DNA of 64,000 bases. It comes from Cohaesibacter haloalkalitolerans. GTDB lineage: Bacteria; Pseudomonadota; Alphaproteobacteria; Rhizobiales; Cohaesibacteraceae. The notes under the pieces were generated by a model that was not told where the DNA came from, did no database searches, and worked only from the letters and a program-made list of their open reading frames with translations. Of the stretch, positions 33,894-42,771 are shown piece after piece; the first letter of the stretch is position 1, and each line of letters opens with the position of its first letter. The DNA is taken from positions 248,001 through 312,000 of the forward strand of contig NZ_QNUM01000006.1 in NCBI RefSeq assembly GCF_003574655.1, read 5' to 3'. The position numbers were made by a program, and so were the translations under genes.

Positions 33894-35786
33894 ATGAAAA
33901 CATCGATTTCGACCGTCTCCATCGCCGGAGATCTCAGCGAGAAGCTGACCGCCATCGCGGCAGCCGGTTTTAACGGGATCGAAATTTTCGAGCAGGATTT
34001 CATCACTTTCGACGGTTCCCCCGAGACAGTCGGCAAGATGGTGCGGGATCATGGCCTGACCATTGATCTGTTGCAGCCGATGCGGGATTTCGAAGGCTTT
34101 TCCGGCCAGGCCCGGGTGCGAGCCTTCGACCGCGCCGAACGCAAGTTTGACCTGATGGAACAGCTTGGAACCGACCTTCTGCTGGTCAGCTCTTCCGACC
34201 ATCCCGAAGCGCTGGGGGGGATCGAACAGATCGCCGAGGATTTCCGCGAGTTGGGGGAGCGGGCTGCAAAGCGTGGCTTACGCATCGGCTACGAGGCCCG
34301 CGCCTGGGGCAAGGTCATTTCGGACTATCGTGACGCATGGGAAGTGGTGCGCATGGCCGGGCATGACTCGGTCGGCATCATTCTGGACAGCTTCCACATT
34401 CTCGCTCGCAACAATCCGCTCAATGCCATCCGCTCCATTCCGGGGCAGCGTATTTTCCATGTCCAGCTGGCCGACGCTCCGAAGATCGAGATGAATCTCG
34501 AATACTGGTCGCGCCATTTCCGCACCATGCCGGGCGAGGGGGAGCTGGACCTGCTGTCCTTCATGTCGGCGGTCGCGGCCACCGGCTACAAGGGGCCGAT
34601 AGCCCTTGAAATCCTCAACGACCAGTTCCGCAGTGGCCGACCGCGCGCCATTGCCGTGGACGGCCAGCGTTCGCTGCTCAACCTGATGGACAAGGTGCGC
34701 CATGCCGAGCCGCATCTGGCGCTCAATGTGCCCAAGATGCCGGCCCGCGAGCCGATCCGTGGCGTGGAGTTCGTTGAATTTGCGGCCAGTGACAAGGATG
34801 CTGGCAATCTGGCCACCATGCTGTCGGCACTGGGCTTTGTTGCCACTGCCAAACACATTGCCCGCGACGTCACGCTTTGGCAGCAGGGAGACATCAAACT
34901 GGTGGTCAACACCAGCAAGGAAGGCTTTGCACATTCCGCCTATGTCATGCATGGCCTGTCCGTGTGCGATATCGGCCTGCTGGTCGATGATGCATCGGCA
35001 GCAGCAGAACGCGCCCGCATTCTCGGTGCCAGTCCCTTCATGCAGAAGCGGCTCGTTGGCGAGCTGAACATTCCTGCCGTGCGCGGCGTTGGCGGCTCGG
35101 TGCTGCATCTGCTGGATCGCTCCAGTCCGCTGGCCAAGGTCTGGGCGGTGGAGTTTGAGCCATTGGAGCAGAATATCGACATTTCCGGTGTCGGGCTGAC
35201 GACGATCGACCATGTGGCGCAGGTGGTCAATGACGAGGACATGCAGACATGGACCCTGTTCTATGAGTCCATTTTTGCCCTCGACAAGACCCCGCTGGTC
35301 GATGTGTCGGATCCGAGCGGCTTTGTCCATAGCCGTGCGATCCAGAGTTCCGACGGTGCCTTCCGGCTGACCATGAATGGTGTGCAGACCCACCGTACAT
35401 TCGCAGGCCGCTTTGTTGCCGACAGCTCGGGCTCCTCCGTGCAGCATCTGGCCTTTGGCACGGCAGACCTTCTGGCAACCGCCGCCCGGTTGAAAGAGCG
35501 CGGTTTCGAGCCTTTGCCGATTTCAGAGAATTACTATGGCGATCTGGCGACCCGCTTCGATCTCGATGATGCCTTCCTCAAACAGTTGAGCCAGGCCAAT
35601 GTCTTTTATGACGAAGACGAAAACGGCGCCTATCTACAGCTCTACAGTCGCCCCTATGGCGATGGCTTCTTCTTCGAGATCGTCGAGCGGCGGGGCAACT
35701 ATCACAAATATGGTGCCCCGAATGCTGCCTACCGTACCGCCGCGCTCAAGCGGCTTTCGCGCCCGACCGGCATTCCGCGCAAGTAG
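33894..35786 (+). CDS. quiC: 3-dehydroshikimate dehydratase (TIM barrel - HPPD-like fusion)
   Basis: Converts 3-dehydroshikimate to protocatechuate, joining the hydroaromatic (quinate/shikimate) pathway to aromatic ring cleavage. The 630-aa two-domain build is that of bacterial QuiC1-type enzymes: a sugar-isomerase-like TIM barrel (about 1-290, starting KTSISTVSIAGDLSEKL, with YEARAW near residue 136) and a 4-hydroxyphenylpyruvate-dioxygenase-like VOC region (about 295-630, with TTIDHVAQVV and GYGDGFFFEIVERRG-type ends). Catalysis resides in the TIM barrel in known homologues. The start follows GGGAGG by 6 nt. It is transcribed as a single gene between two strong terminators, with a palindromic operator. 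Confidence 0.93.
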   Translation: MKTSISTVSIAGDLSEKLTAIAAAGFNGIEIFEQDFITFDGSPETVGKMVRDHGLTIDLLQPMRDFEGFSGQARVRAFDRAERKFDLMEQLGTDLLLVSSSDHPEALGGIEQIAEDFRELGERAAKRGLRIGYEARAWGKVISDYRDAWEVVRMAGHDSVGIILDSFHILARNNPLNAIRSIPGQRIFHVQLADAPKIEMNLEYWSRHFRTMPGEGELDLLSFMSAVAATGYKGPIALEILNDQFRSGRPRAIAVDGQRSLLNLMDKVRHAEPHLALNVPKMPAREPIRGVEFVEFAASDKDAGNLATMLSALGFVATAKHIARDVTLWQQGDIKLVVNTSKEGFAHSAYVMHGLSVCDIGLLVDDASAAAERARILGASPFMQKRLVGELNIPAVRGVGGSVLHLLDRSSPLAKVWAVEFEPLEQNIDISGVGLTTIDHVAQVVNDEDMQTWTLFYESIFALDKTPLVDVSDPSGFVHSRAIQSSDGAFRLTMNGVQTHRTFAGRFVADSSGSSVQHLAFGTADLLATAARLKERGFEPLPISENYYGDLATRFDLDDAFLKQLSQANVFYDEDENGAYLQLYSRPYGDGFFFEIVERRGNYHKYGAPNAAYRTAALKRLSRPTGIPRK

Positions 35787-35805
35787 AAACTGCCCTTAAC
35801 CCTTC

Positions 35806-35842
35806 AAGGCCCCCTTTTCCAGTCGGAGAAGGGGGCCTTTTT
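35806..35842 (+). terminator. Rho-independent terminator after quiC
   Basis: A 15-bp stem with one G-U wobble (AAGGCCCCCTTTTCC with GGAGAAGGGGGCCTT), loop AGTC, followed by a short T-run. It ends the quiC transcript. Confidence 0.92.
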
Positions 35843-35947
35843 CAGATCGAGGCAAGGGGCCCCCGGATGAGGTGCCCTCTCTTTGTCGCCGACGCCCGAT
35901 CGGCCAGCCCCTTCATGGCGGAAGAGACTGACCTTTCGGGAGGTAGT

Positions 35948-36913
35948 TCAGGCAAATCTGTAAAGCTTTGCCGGGTTGTCGACGAGAATCTTCTGGCGCA
36001 AGGCCGGATCAGCAGCCCAGACTTTCAACTGGTTGAAAACGCGCCCGTCATCGACATCGAACAACGGGGTGAGATCATGCGCCGTGCCACCGGCGGGAGC
36101 CTTGGCATTGGGGTGCGGCCAGTTCGATCCCCAAAGAATGTGGTCCGAATTGGCGGCAATCAGTTTCTCGGCCAGAGGATCGAAGACGGAGAGATTGTCT
36201 CTGTGCCCGCCCTTGATGGAGATCTTGACATAGGCCTTGCCCTTTGCCACCAGATCGACCATCGCGCCGAAGCCTGCCGGTTCGCTTTTGCCATCGGGTT
36301 GTGCGCCGCCGTAGTGGTCGAACACCACCATCTTGGGCAGAGTCCCGAGATAGTCATGCAGTGCTTCGATCATGGCCGGGTTGGTGTTGAGCTGCAGGTG
36401 CCAGTCCAGATCCGCGATCTGGCCAAGGGCGGCCTCGATCATGGCCTTCGCACGGTCCGGATCGTTGACCCCGCCAACCGACAGATTGAGGCGCACACCG
36501 CGGATGCCTATGGCATCCATTTCCGTCAGCTCGCGTTTGGTCGTCTCGTTATCGATGACGGCGACGCCACGGGCAGACCGGCCGAAATGCATCATGCCGA
36601 ACATGGTCGCAGCATTGTTGGCGCCATAGACACTGGGGGTCACAATGACCACCCGGTCAAGCCCGAGAGCCTTCATCATGGCTTCCAGCTCGTCCGGAGA
36701 GGCTTCTTCCGGGGTATAGGAGCGCTTTTCAAACATTGGGAAGGCTGTCTGCGATCCATGGATATGGACATGGCAATCGCAGGCCCCCTTTGGCATGTCG
36801 AATGCAAGTGTGGTCGAAGGCTGGGATGGCTTGGCCTCCGCCCCCCTTGCCAGGAAGGTGGCTCCGAGCCCGAGGCTGGCTGCCGTGATGGCAAATTGGC
36901 GTCTATTGATCAT
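35948..36913 (-). CDS. Periplasmic amidohydrolase-superfamily lactonase (2-pyrone-4,6-dicarboxylate hydrolase-like) with Tat-type signal
   Basis: Predicted 321-aa hydrolase of the Amidohydrolase_2/LigI branch. Residues 1-27 form a signal with a twin-arginine-like NRRQFAI followed by a hydrophobic stretch and AEA, suggesting Tat export. The catalytic domain begins CDCHVHIHG (His48, His50) and has VVFDHYGG near residue 187 and HILWGSNWPHPN near residue 255. LigI-type enzymes hydrolyse the lactone 2-pyrone-4,6-dicarboxylate and are cytosolic, so an exported form would open a lactone before uptake. The start at 36913 is chosen because the signal begins there and GGAGGAGAGAG precedes it. It is a single gene, convergent with quiC. 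Confidence 0.82.
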   Translation of the reverse strand: MINRRQFAITAASLGLGATFLARGAEAKPSQPSTTLAFDMPKGACDCHVHIHGSQTAFPMFEKRSYTPEEASPDELEAMMKALGLDRVVIVTPSVYGANNAATMFGMMHFGRSARGVAVIDNETTKRELTEMDAIGIRGVRLNLSVGGVNDPDRAKAMIEAALGQIADLDWHLQLNTNPAMIEALHDYLGTLPKMVVFDHYGGAQPDGKSEPAGFGAMVDLVAKGKAYVKISIKGGHRDNLSVFDPLAEKLIAANSDHILWGSNWPHPNAKAPAGGTAHDLTPLFDVDDGRVFNQLKVWAADPALRQKILVDNPAKLYRFA

Positions 36914-37425
36914 TCTCTCTCCTCCTTTTTCGAGAAATCGCGGGATTCCGAATTCTGGGCCAACGAGCAAGCTGGTTTACGCTGGCATGGAAACCGGAAA
37001 ACCGGGAAGTGTTTGTCGGCTGATGGCAAGTCTCCTCCGACCTGTCTGGATAGCTCAGCGACAGTCGATCTTAAAGGTATACCAAAATGGTATAATTATG
37101 ATTTGATGACTCACAAAAATTGAAAAATCAATATAAATGTACTCTAAAAATAGACTATAGACTCAAAATGTATACTTTAATGAAAAAGATCTGCGGTCGA
37201 AACGTTTCAGGCCCGACATCACGCATGGCCAATTGATTCTGAAAGTTGCAAGGGGATTGCGGCGCAATTGGATCTGGGATTCTCGTCTGATAGGGCGATT
37301 GAGTCGATGAAGCGCACGGGAGCCATGCAAGAAGAGTGAGGGATTGGCATTGACAATCGCGCGAACAATATCATATATGCGCACTATAATATAACACACT
37401 TACTATCTGGGAGTATCCGGTCGCT
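36914..37425. other. Divergent intergenic region between the lactonase and marR genes
   Basis: A 512-bp AT-rich region with no convincing gene. It holds the palindrome at 37076-37094, another GTATAC core at 37170-37175, and AT-rich alternating sequence (CATATATGCGCACTATAATATA) just before marR that may be its promoter/operator. Confidence 0.5.
37076..37094. promoter_or_regulatory. Palindromic operator candidate upstream of the lactonase gene
   Basis: GGTATACC followed by AAAATGGTATA. The outer dyad is TATACC-AAAAT-GGTATA (37078-37094), perfect 6-bp arms. It lies about 165 bp upstream of the lactonase start. A similar sequence, ATACCAAAAATGGATAC, overlaps the start of the 53128 dehydrogenase gene, which has a divergent GntR regulator. 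Confidence 0.5.
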
Positions 37426-37890
37426 ATGGACAAGAAGGAGGCTGAAGATCACGTGGGCTATCTGCTGTTTGACGTGTCTCGCCAATTCCGCAAACGATAT
37501 GAAGAGCAATCAAAGAACATCGGTCTGACGCTTCAGCAGTCCCGTGTCATTGGTTATCTTTTCCATCACCCCGACGGCCTCTCCCAGGCCACGCTGGCTG
37601 CCGCTGTGGACAGCGATCCGATGACAATCAGCGGCATATTGGACCGCCTCGAAAAGCGCGGTCTTGTTCAACGGGTTCAGGACCCATCCGACAGCCGCGC
37701 CAAGCTGGTGACGCTTCTGCCTGACGGCTGTGAGCATTTCAAGGCGGCGCGCTGCATCAGCCGAAAGCTGTTTGACGAGGTGCTCGACGACCTTGAAACC
37801 GGACATCGGGAGATCCTGATCAGCAGCCTCAAGCATATTCGAGACCGGTTGGTTGACGCGTCTCAAGAGAACAAGGAAACACAGGAATGA
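37426..37890 (+). CDS. MarR-family transcriptional regulator of the efflux operon
   Basis: Winged-helix regulator of 154 aa. The recognition region is GLSQATLAAAVDSDPMTISGILDRLEKRGLVQRV (split over residues about 49-82), with the wing DPSDSRAKLVTLLPDG. It is the first gene of an operon with a membrane-fusion protein and an MFS pump, and its stop overlaps the next start. The role is autoregulated control of efflux, released by a toxic ligand, as in EmrR/MprA. The extent of the regulon is inferred. Confidence 0.92.
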   Translation: MDKKEAEDHVGYLLFDVSRQFRKRYEEQSKNIGLTLQQSRVIGYLFHHPDGLSQATLAAAVDSDPMTISGILDRLEKRGLVQRVQDPSDSRAKLVTLLPDGCEHFKAARCISRKLFDEVLDDLETGHREILISSLKHIRDRLVDASQENKETQE

Positions 37891-39056
37891 ATGCGCGCAC
37901 CCCAGTGGTTGCTGAGAACGCGACCGAAGTTGAAGGCGATGCGTCCAATCCCGCGGACAAACATCGCATCAAGGAATCTGCCCCTGCGGTGGAAAGCCTG
38001 AAAGAGGAACGACCAAGACCAGCCCGCAAGAAACGGCCGGGCCGTCTGCTTGTCATGGTCTCCGTACCCCTGCTCATCCTGTTGGGTGGTCTCTGGGTGT
38101 GGCTGACCAGTGGTCGCTTCGAGGAAACCGACAACGCCTATGCGCAGCAGACAAAAATAGCCATATCTGCCGACGTTTCCGGACGGATCCAGACCGTCAG
38201 CGTGTCGGAAAACCAGAAGGTGAAGGCGGGAGATACGCTTTTCACGCTTGATCCGGAGCCCTTCCAGATCGCGGTTGACGAGGCTGAAGCAGACTTGAGC
38301 AAGGCACGTCTTGATGTCGAGCAGCTCAAGGTGAGCTTCCACACGGCGCAGGCCTCGCTTGCATCGGCTCAGGACAGCCTTCAGGTGCAGCAGGAGCTTT
38401 ATGACCGCCGGGCCATTCTGGCTGAAAAGGGCGTGACGTCCAACTCCACCCTTGATGAGCGGAAGCTGTCGCTGCTGTCTGCCAAGAATGCCGTAACGAC
38501 TGCGCAGAAGCAGGTGGAAAATGCACGCGCAGCCCTTGGTGGCAACCCTTCCATGCCGACCGACGAGCATCCGCTGGTCCGTACCGAAATGGCCAAGCTG
38601 GAGCTGGCCGAGCGCAATCTGGTCAAGACCACGATCAAGGCACCGAGCGCAGGTGTCATCTCCAAGATCGACAACATGAATGTCGGTCAGTTTGTCACGG
38701 CAGGCAGCTCTATGGCCAGCCTGTTCGAGGCAGACAAAACCTGGGTGGACGCAAACTTCAAGGAAACCCAGCTGGAAGGTATCGAGATCGGCATGCCGGT
38801 AGAGGTGACCTTTGACGCCTACCCGAGCACCCACTTCAACGGCAAGGTGTCCAGCATCAGTGCAGGCACCGGTGCCGAATTCGCCCTGATCCCGGCACAG
38901 AATGCCACTGGCAACTGGGTCAAGGTCGTCCAGCGCGTTCCCGTGCGTGTCGAACTGGACAAGACCCAACAGTCAGACAGATTGCGCTCCGGTTTGAGTG
39001 CTGTCGTCAGTGTCGATACGGGGCTGTCCGCATTCGACAAGCTTACGGCTCATTGA
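37887..39056 (+). CDS. emrA: HlyD/EmrA-family membrane fusion protein
   Basis: Periplasmic adaptor of a tripartite drug-efflux system, 389 aa. A charged N-terminal cytoplasmic tail precedes one membrane helix (residues about 52-71, LLVMVSVPLLILLGGLWVWL). The first lipoyl half VSGRIQTVSVSENQKVKAGD, a coiled-coil hairpin (about 120-215) and the second lipoyl half KAPSAGVISKIDNMNVGQFV follow. It overlaps the marR stop codon (ATGA). It should link the MFS pump encoded next with an outer-membrane channel that is not encoded here. Confidence 0.92.
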   Translation: MNARTPVVAENATEVEGDASNPADKHRIKESAPAVESLKEERPRPARKKRPGRLLVMVSVPLLILLGGLWVWLTSGRFEETDNAYAQQTKIAISADVSGRIQTVSVSENQKVKAGDTLFTLDPEPFQIAVDEAEADLSKARLDVEQLKVSFHTAQASLASAQDSLQVQQELYDRRAILAEKGVTSNSTLDERKLSLLSAKNAVTTAQKQVENARAALGGNPSMPTDEHPLVRTEMAKLELAERNLVKTTIKAPSAGVISKIDNMNVGQFVTAGSSMASLFEADKTWVDANFKETQLEGIEIGMPVEVTFDAYPSTHFNGKVSSISAGTGAEFALIPAQNATGNWVKVVQRVPVRVELDKTQQSDRLRSGLSAVVSVDTGLSAFDKLTAH

Positions 39057-39064
39057 GCCGAACC

Positions 39065-39100
39065 GATGAACCGGACGTATCCTGATGCGTCCGGTTCATC
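39065..39100 (+). repeat. Perfect 13-bp inverted repeat between emrA and emrB
   Basis: GATGAACCGGACG (39065-39077) and CGTCCGGTTCATC (39088-39100) around a 10-nt loop, ending 14 bp before the emrB start codon. No U-tract follows. The hairpin would sit directly upstream of the emrB ribosome site (AGGAAA), so it may control emrB translation or mRNA processing. Confidence 0.8.
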
Positions 39101-39114
39101 GCAGGAAACATCAC

Positions 39115-40635
39115 ATGGCACATTCCATTTCAGATTCTCAACCCGCAGTCGTTGTTGCCCATCGGGGCCTTCTGACCTTCGGCCTGATGCTGGCGACGAT
39201 CATGCAGGTGCTGGACACGACCATCGCCAATGTGGCACTGCCGCACATGTCGGCGTCGCTCGGTGCTGCGCAGCATGAGATCAACTGGGTCCTGACTTCC
39301 TATATCGTCGCTTCGGCCATTGCCACGCCTCTGACAGGCTGGCTCAGCGATCGCGTCGGCCAGAAGCCGCTGTTCCTGTTTGCGGTGGCTGGCTTTACCG
39401 TGGCCTCGGCGCTGTGCGGGATCGCGACGAGCCTTGGTGAAATGGTGGCCTTCCGCATTCTGCAGGGGCTGTGCGGAGCCATGATTGCGCCGCTGGCGCA
39501 GACCGTCATTCTCAATATCAACCCCAAGGAACGCCTCGCCCAGGCCATGGCCATCTATGGCATGGGGATCATGGTTGCGCCGATCATCGGGCCGACGCTC
39601 GGGGGCTGGCTCACCGAGAGTGTCAACTGGCGCTGGGTGTTTCTGGTCAACGTGCCGGTCGGGATTCTCTGCATCGTCATGCTGATGATCTACATGCCCA
39701 ATTCCGATGTCCGCAAACGCAATTTCGACTTCTTCGGTTTTGCAATGCTGGCGCTCGGGGTCGGCTCCCTGCAACTGATGCTTGACCGTGGCTCGGATAA
39801 CAACTGGTTTGAGAGCGTCGAGACCTGGATTGAACTGGGTCTGGTGGTTTCCGGCTTGTGGGTCTATCTGGTGCATTCGCTGACCACGAAGAACCCCTTT
39901 GTCGATCTGCGGATCTTCAAGGACTCGAACTTCGCCCTTGCCTCGGTCGTCATGTTCCTCATCGGCCTGTCGCTGTTCTCCGGCCTTGCCCTGTTGCCAC
40001 CGCTGCTGCAGAACTTCCTTGGCTATTCGGTTCTGTCTTCAGGCGAGCTGATGGCCCCTCGCGGCTTGGCCTCAATGGTGGCGATGATGATCGTCGGGCG
40101 CGCCAGCCATCGGGTTGATGCGCGGGTGATGATGGTGTTTGGAGCTCTGGTAATGACCTGGTCGCTCTGGATGATGACCGGCTTCAACCTGCAGATGGAT
40201 TCCTGGCTGATCATCGTGACCGGTGCTTTGCAAGGGTTTGGCATGGGCTTCATCTTCGTGCCGCTCTCGACCATGGCCTTCATGACGCTCTCTCCCTCAT
40301 TGCGCGGGGATGGCACCGCCATGTATGCCCTTGTGCGCAACATGGGGCAGGGGATCGGCGTTTCGATGGTATCGGCTGTTCTGACCAACATGATGCAGGT
40401 GAACCATGCCGAACTGGCCACACGCATCACGGCAACGTCCGATGCTGTCCAGTCCCATGCACCGGGCCTGCTTTCCGGTGCCGCGAGTACGGTTTACACC
40501 GTCAATGCGCTGGTCACGCAGCAGTCGGCCATTCTGAGCTATATCGATGACTTCTGGTTGATGGCCCTGCTCAGTCTGGTATCCATTCCCCTGCTGCTCC
40601 TTCTGCGCAAGCCAAAGGCGAAGGCGGGTCAGTAG
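39115..40635 (+). CDS. emrB: DHA2-family MFS multidrug efflux transporter (EmrB-like)
   Basis: Proton-driven drug exporter of 506 aa with about 14 transmembrane helices. The DHA2 signature LDTTIANVALPHMSASLG lies near residue 30, motif A is LTGWLSDRVGQKPLF near residue 72, and motif C-like MVAPIIGPTLGGWLTE follows near residue 158. The start at 39115 follows AGGA by 8 nt; the frame is open to 39085, inside the hairpin. It pairs with EmrA under MarR control. Substrates are unknown but are probably hydrophobic or phenolic toxins, given the aromatic-acid genes nearby. Confidence 0.93.
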   Translation: MAHSISDSQPAVVVAHRGLLTFGLMLATIMQVLDTTIANVALPHMSASLGAAQHEINWVLTSYIVASAIATPLTGWLSDRVGQKPLFLFAVAGFTVASALCGIATSLGEMVAFRILQGLCGAMIAPLAQTVILNINPKERLAQAMAIYGMGIMVAPIIGPTLGGWLTESVNWRWVFLVNVPVGILCIVMLMIYMPNSDVRKRNFDFFGFAMLALGVGSLQLMLDRGSDNNWFESVETWIELGLVVSGLWVYLVHSLTTKNPFVDLRIFKDSNFALASVVMFLIGLSLFSGLALLPPLLQNFLGYSVLSSGELMAPRGLASMVAMMIVGRASHRVDARVMMVFGALVMTWSLWMMTGFNLQMDSWLIIVTGALQGFGMGFIFVPLSTMAFMTLSPSLRGDGTAMYALVRNMGQGIGVSMVSAVLTNMMQVNHAELATRITATSDAVQSHAPGLLSGAASTVYTVNALVTQQSAILSYIDDFWLMALLSLVSIPLLLLLRKPKAKAGQ

Positions 40636-40664
40636 GATCGGAGTTTCGATCTCACGGCAAAGTC

Positions 40665-40684
40665 GCCGACCGCTTCCGGTCGGC
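40665..40684. terminator. Hairpin terminator between emrB and the convergent LysR gene
   Basis: GCCGACCG-CTTC-CGGTCGGC, perfect 8-bp stem with a stable tetraloop. A weak T-rich tail is present on each strand. It lies between two convergent genes. Confidence 0.7.
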
Positions 40685-40685
40685 G

Positions 40686-41573
40686 TCATTCCTTGGCAAC
40701 GCCATATTCGCCACAAAGCCTCGCCAGAAGCGCATGCAGTCGGTTGATGACCTCGCCACGCGGGGCGTTGAGGCGTTCGACAATGCCGATGCGCCGCGTG
40801 ATCTGTGGGGATCCGAAGGGCAATTTGACGAGCGCGGCGGCTTCCGGCGACTGGATTGCCGTATGCGGCACCACGGAAACCCCGAGCCCCTGCCGCACGC
40901 AGCTGACAATCGCGCCGATCGTATCGATTTCCGCGACATCCAGTGTGACCACGCCCAGTCGCGAAATCTCGGTGTCGATGAGATTCGCCAGCGGCACGTT
41001 GGTGGTAAATCTGACAAATGGATAGCTGCCGAGCAAATGGATTGAATCGCGCTCGGTTACTGTCTCCGGCGCAATTATCCATAGAGGCTCATGCAAAAAG
41101 GGACTCCACTTTAGTTGGGGGGGCAGACTCACATGCTCGGCCACGACCGCTGCATCGAGACGCCCCGCAGCAACGTCAGCGATCATCGAAGAGGAAAAGC
41201 CGACCCGCAAATTGATCTTCAAGGCGGGATAACGGTCGTGCATGACAACCACAGCTTGCGGCAACAGGTTGAGGGCGCTGGTGCGCACCGTACCGATGCG
41301 GATCGTGCCTGCGATCTTCTGCCCCTTGAGACTGGTGATCGCATTTTCTTCGAGATGTAAAATTTCTTTCGCCAATTCAAGGACCTGATACCCCTCGGCC
41401 GTCAGGCTGGGGGGGCGGGAGCGGCGCTCGAAGATCTTCACACTCAGCTCTGACTCAAGCGCCTGGATCTGCTGGCTGACGGCAGAGGGGGTGAGGCCCA
41501 CAACCTCTGCAGCCTTGGCAAAGGTGCGGTAGGAGGCAATTGCCACTAAAGTTTTAAGCTGTCGGGTATCCAT
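40686..41573 (-). CDS. LysR-family transcriptional regulator of the first RraA/Tct operon
   Basis: Regulator of 295 aa. The HTH is near the N-terminus (LKTLVAIASYRTFAKAAEVVGLTPSAVSQQIQALE, split over about 6-40) and is followed by a substrate-binding domain (GTIRIGTVRTSALNLLPQAV near residue 90). It is divergent from the 2-hydroxyacid dehydrogenase gene at 41759, with a 185-bp AT-rich gap. It probably activates the long uptake/catabolic operon in response to its substrate. Confidence 0.92.
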   Translation of the reverse strand: MDTRQLKTLVAIASYRTFAKAAEVVGLTPSAVSQQIQALESELSVKIFERRSRPPSLTAEGYQVLELAKEILHLEENAITSLKGQKIAGTIRIGTVRTSALNLLPQAVVVMHDRYPALKINLRVGFSSSMIADVAAGRLDAAVVAEHVSLPPQLKWSPFLHEPLWIIAPETVTERDSIHLLGSYPFVRFTTNVPLANLIDTEISRLGVVTLDVAEIDTIGAIVSCVRQGLGVSVVPHTAIQSPEAAALVKLPFGSPQITRRIGIVERLNAPRGEVINRLHALLARLCGEYGVAKE

Positions 41574-41758
41574 ATCACATCCAGTTTTTCTTAATCTAAT
41601 AACCAGAATTTTTCGCTTCCATAAAGATATTTTTTCTTACTACCATTTTGCCTAGAGGAGGGAGCGCGCATAACTGTTGGGAGGCAGGCGCGACACCAAT
41701 CTGAAAATTGAGAACTAAATCGCTTTCCGCGCCAGCGGGAAGGCGGGAGGATTTTACC

Positions 41759-42751
41759 ATGTCACAGACGATCCTTGTCACGGGACCGGATCTGGCGCCA
41801 GCAGCCCAGAAGCTTGTGCAAGAGCACGGCTTCGAGACGGTACACACCCCAGCCTATGCAGCCAGCGAGGTGATCGCTGACTTTCTGGTCAAGACCGATG
41901 CCGTTGCGGTGGTCTCCCGCATGGGCCGGATCGACGCCAATGTCATCGAAAGCGCACCATCCCTGCGGGTCATCTCCAAACACGGTGTCGGGGTCGATAA
42001 TATCGACGTCGCAGCAGCCGCAGCCAAAGGCATTCCCGTCCTCAAGGCGACGGGTGCCAATGCGGTTTCGGTTGCCGAACACGCCATCGCCCTGATGATG
42101 ACCGTGGTCAAGCGGATCCTTCCCCTTGATACCAGCTTGCGGCAGGGCCGATGGGAAAAGCCCGGCTTCAAGGGCAGAGAGCTTGCCGGATCTACGCTGG
42201 CTCTGATGGGCATGGGAGCGATTGCCCAGGAAACCGGTCGTATCGCGCGGGGCATCGGGCTCGATCTGGTCGGCTATGACCCCTACGCCCCGAATGAAGC
42301 CTTCGATGCTCTGGGTGTGAAGCGGGTTGCTCGGTTTGAAGAGCTTCTGGAACACGCCGATATCCTCAGCCTACATTGCCCGCTCAATGACCATACCCGC
42401 CAGATCATCAATGCCGAGAGCATTCGGCAGATGCCGCAAGGCAGCTACATCATCAATACGGCGCGCGGAGGGTTGATCGATGAGGACGCTTTGTTGTCTG
42501 CAGTCCAGTCCGGCCATCTGTCCGGCGCCGGCCTTGACACCTTTGCCGTCGAGCCGCCCGCCGAGGATCACCCGTTCTGGAAGGAGCCGCGCATTGTCGC
42601 AACGCCGCACATCGGTGGGGTGACCCGCGAGGCAAATGAACGCGTTGGCGTGCAGGCGGTAAGCGGAATTTTTCAGATTCTGAATGGCGAACCCGTCTCA
42701 AAGGACCGTTACGCCAACTGGAACCTGCTGGCGGAAGCCGGTCAGAATTAA
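41759..42751 (+). CDS. D-isomer specific 2-hydroxyacid dehydrogenase (copy 1)
   Basis: NAD-dependent dehydrogenase of 330 aa, phosphoglycerate-dehydrogenase-like, predicted to interconvert a 2-hydroxy acid and a 2-oxo acid. The Rossmann segment is LALMGMGAIAQETGR, in which the usual third Gly is Ala. Catalytic residues appear in NTARGGLIDEDA (Arg), FAVEPPAEDHPF (Glu) and TPHIGGVT (His). The start at 41759 follows GGGAGG; the frame is open to 41708. It is the first gene of the LysR-controlled operon and directly precedes the RraA-type aldolase. A paralogue begins the second module at 53128. Confidence 0.9.
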   Translation: MSQTILVTGPDLAPAAQKLVQEHGFETVHTPAYAASEVIADFLVKTDAVAVVSRMGRIDANVIESAPSLRVISKHGVGVDNIDVAAAAAKGIPVLKATGANAVSVAEHAIALMMTVVKRILPLDTSLRQGRWEKPGFKGRELAGSTLALMGMGAIAQETGRIARGIGLDLVGYDPYAPNEAFDALGVKRVARFEELLEHADILSLHCPLNDHTRQIINAESIRQMPQGSYIINTARGGLIDEDALLSAVQSGHLSGAGLDTFAVEPPAEDHPFWKEPRIVATPHIGGVTREANERVGVQAVSGIFQILNGEPVSKDRYANWNLLAEAGQN

Positions 42752-42771
42752 TCACATTTGGAGTAGACACA

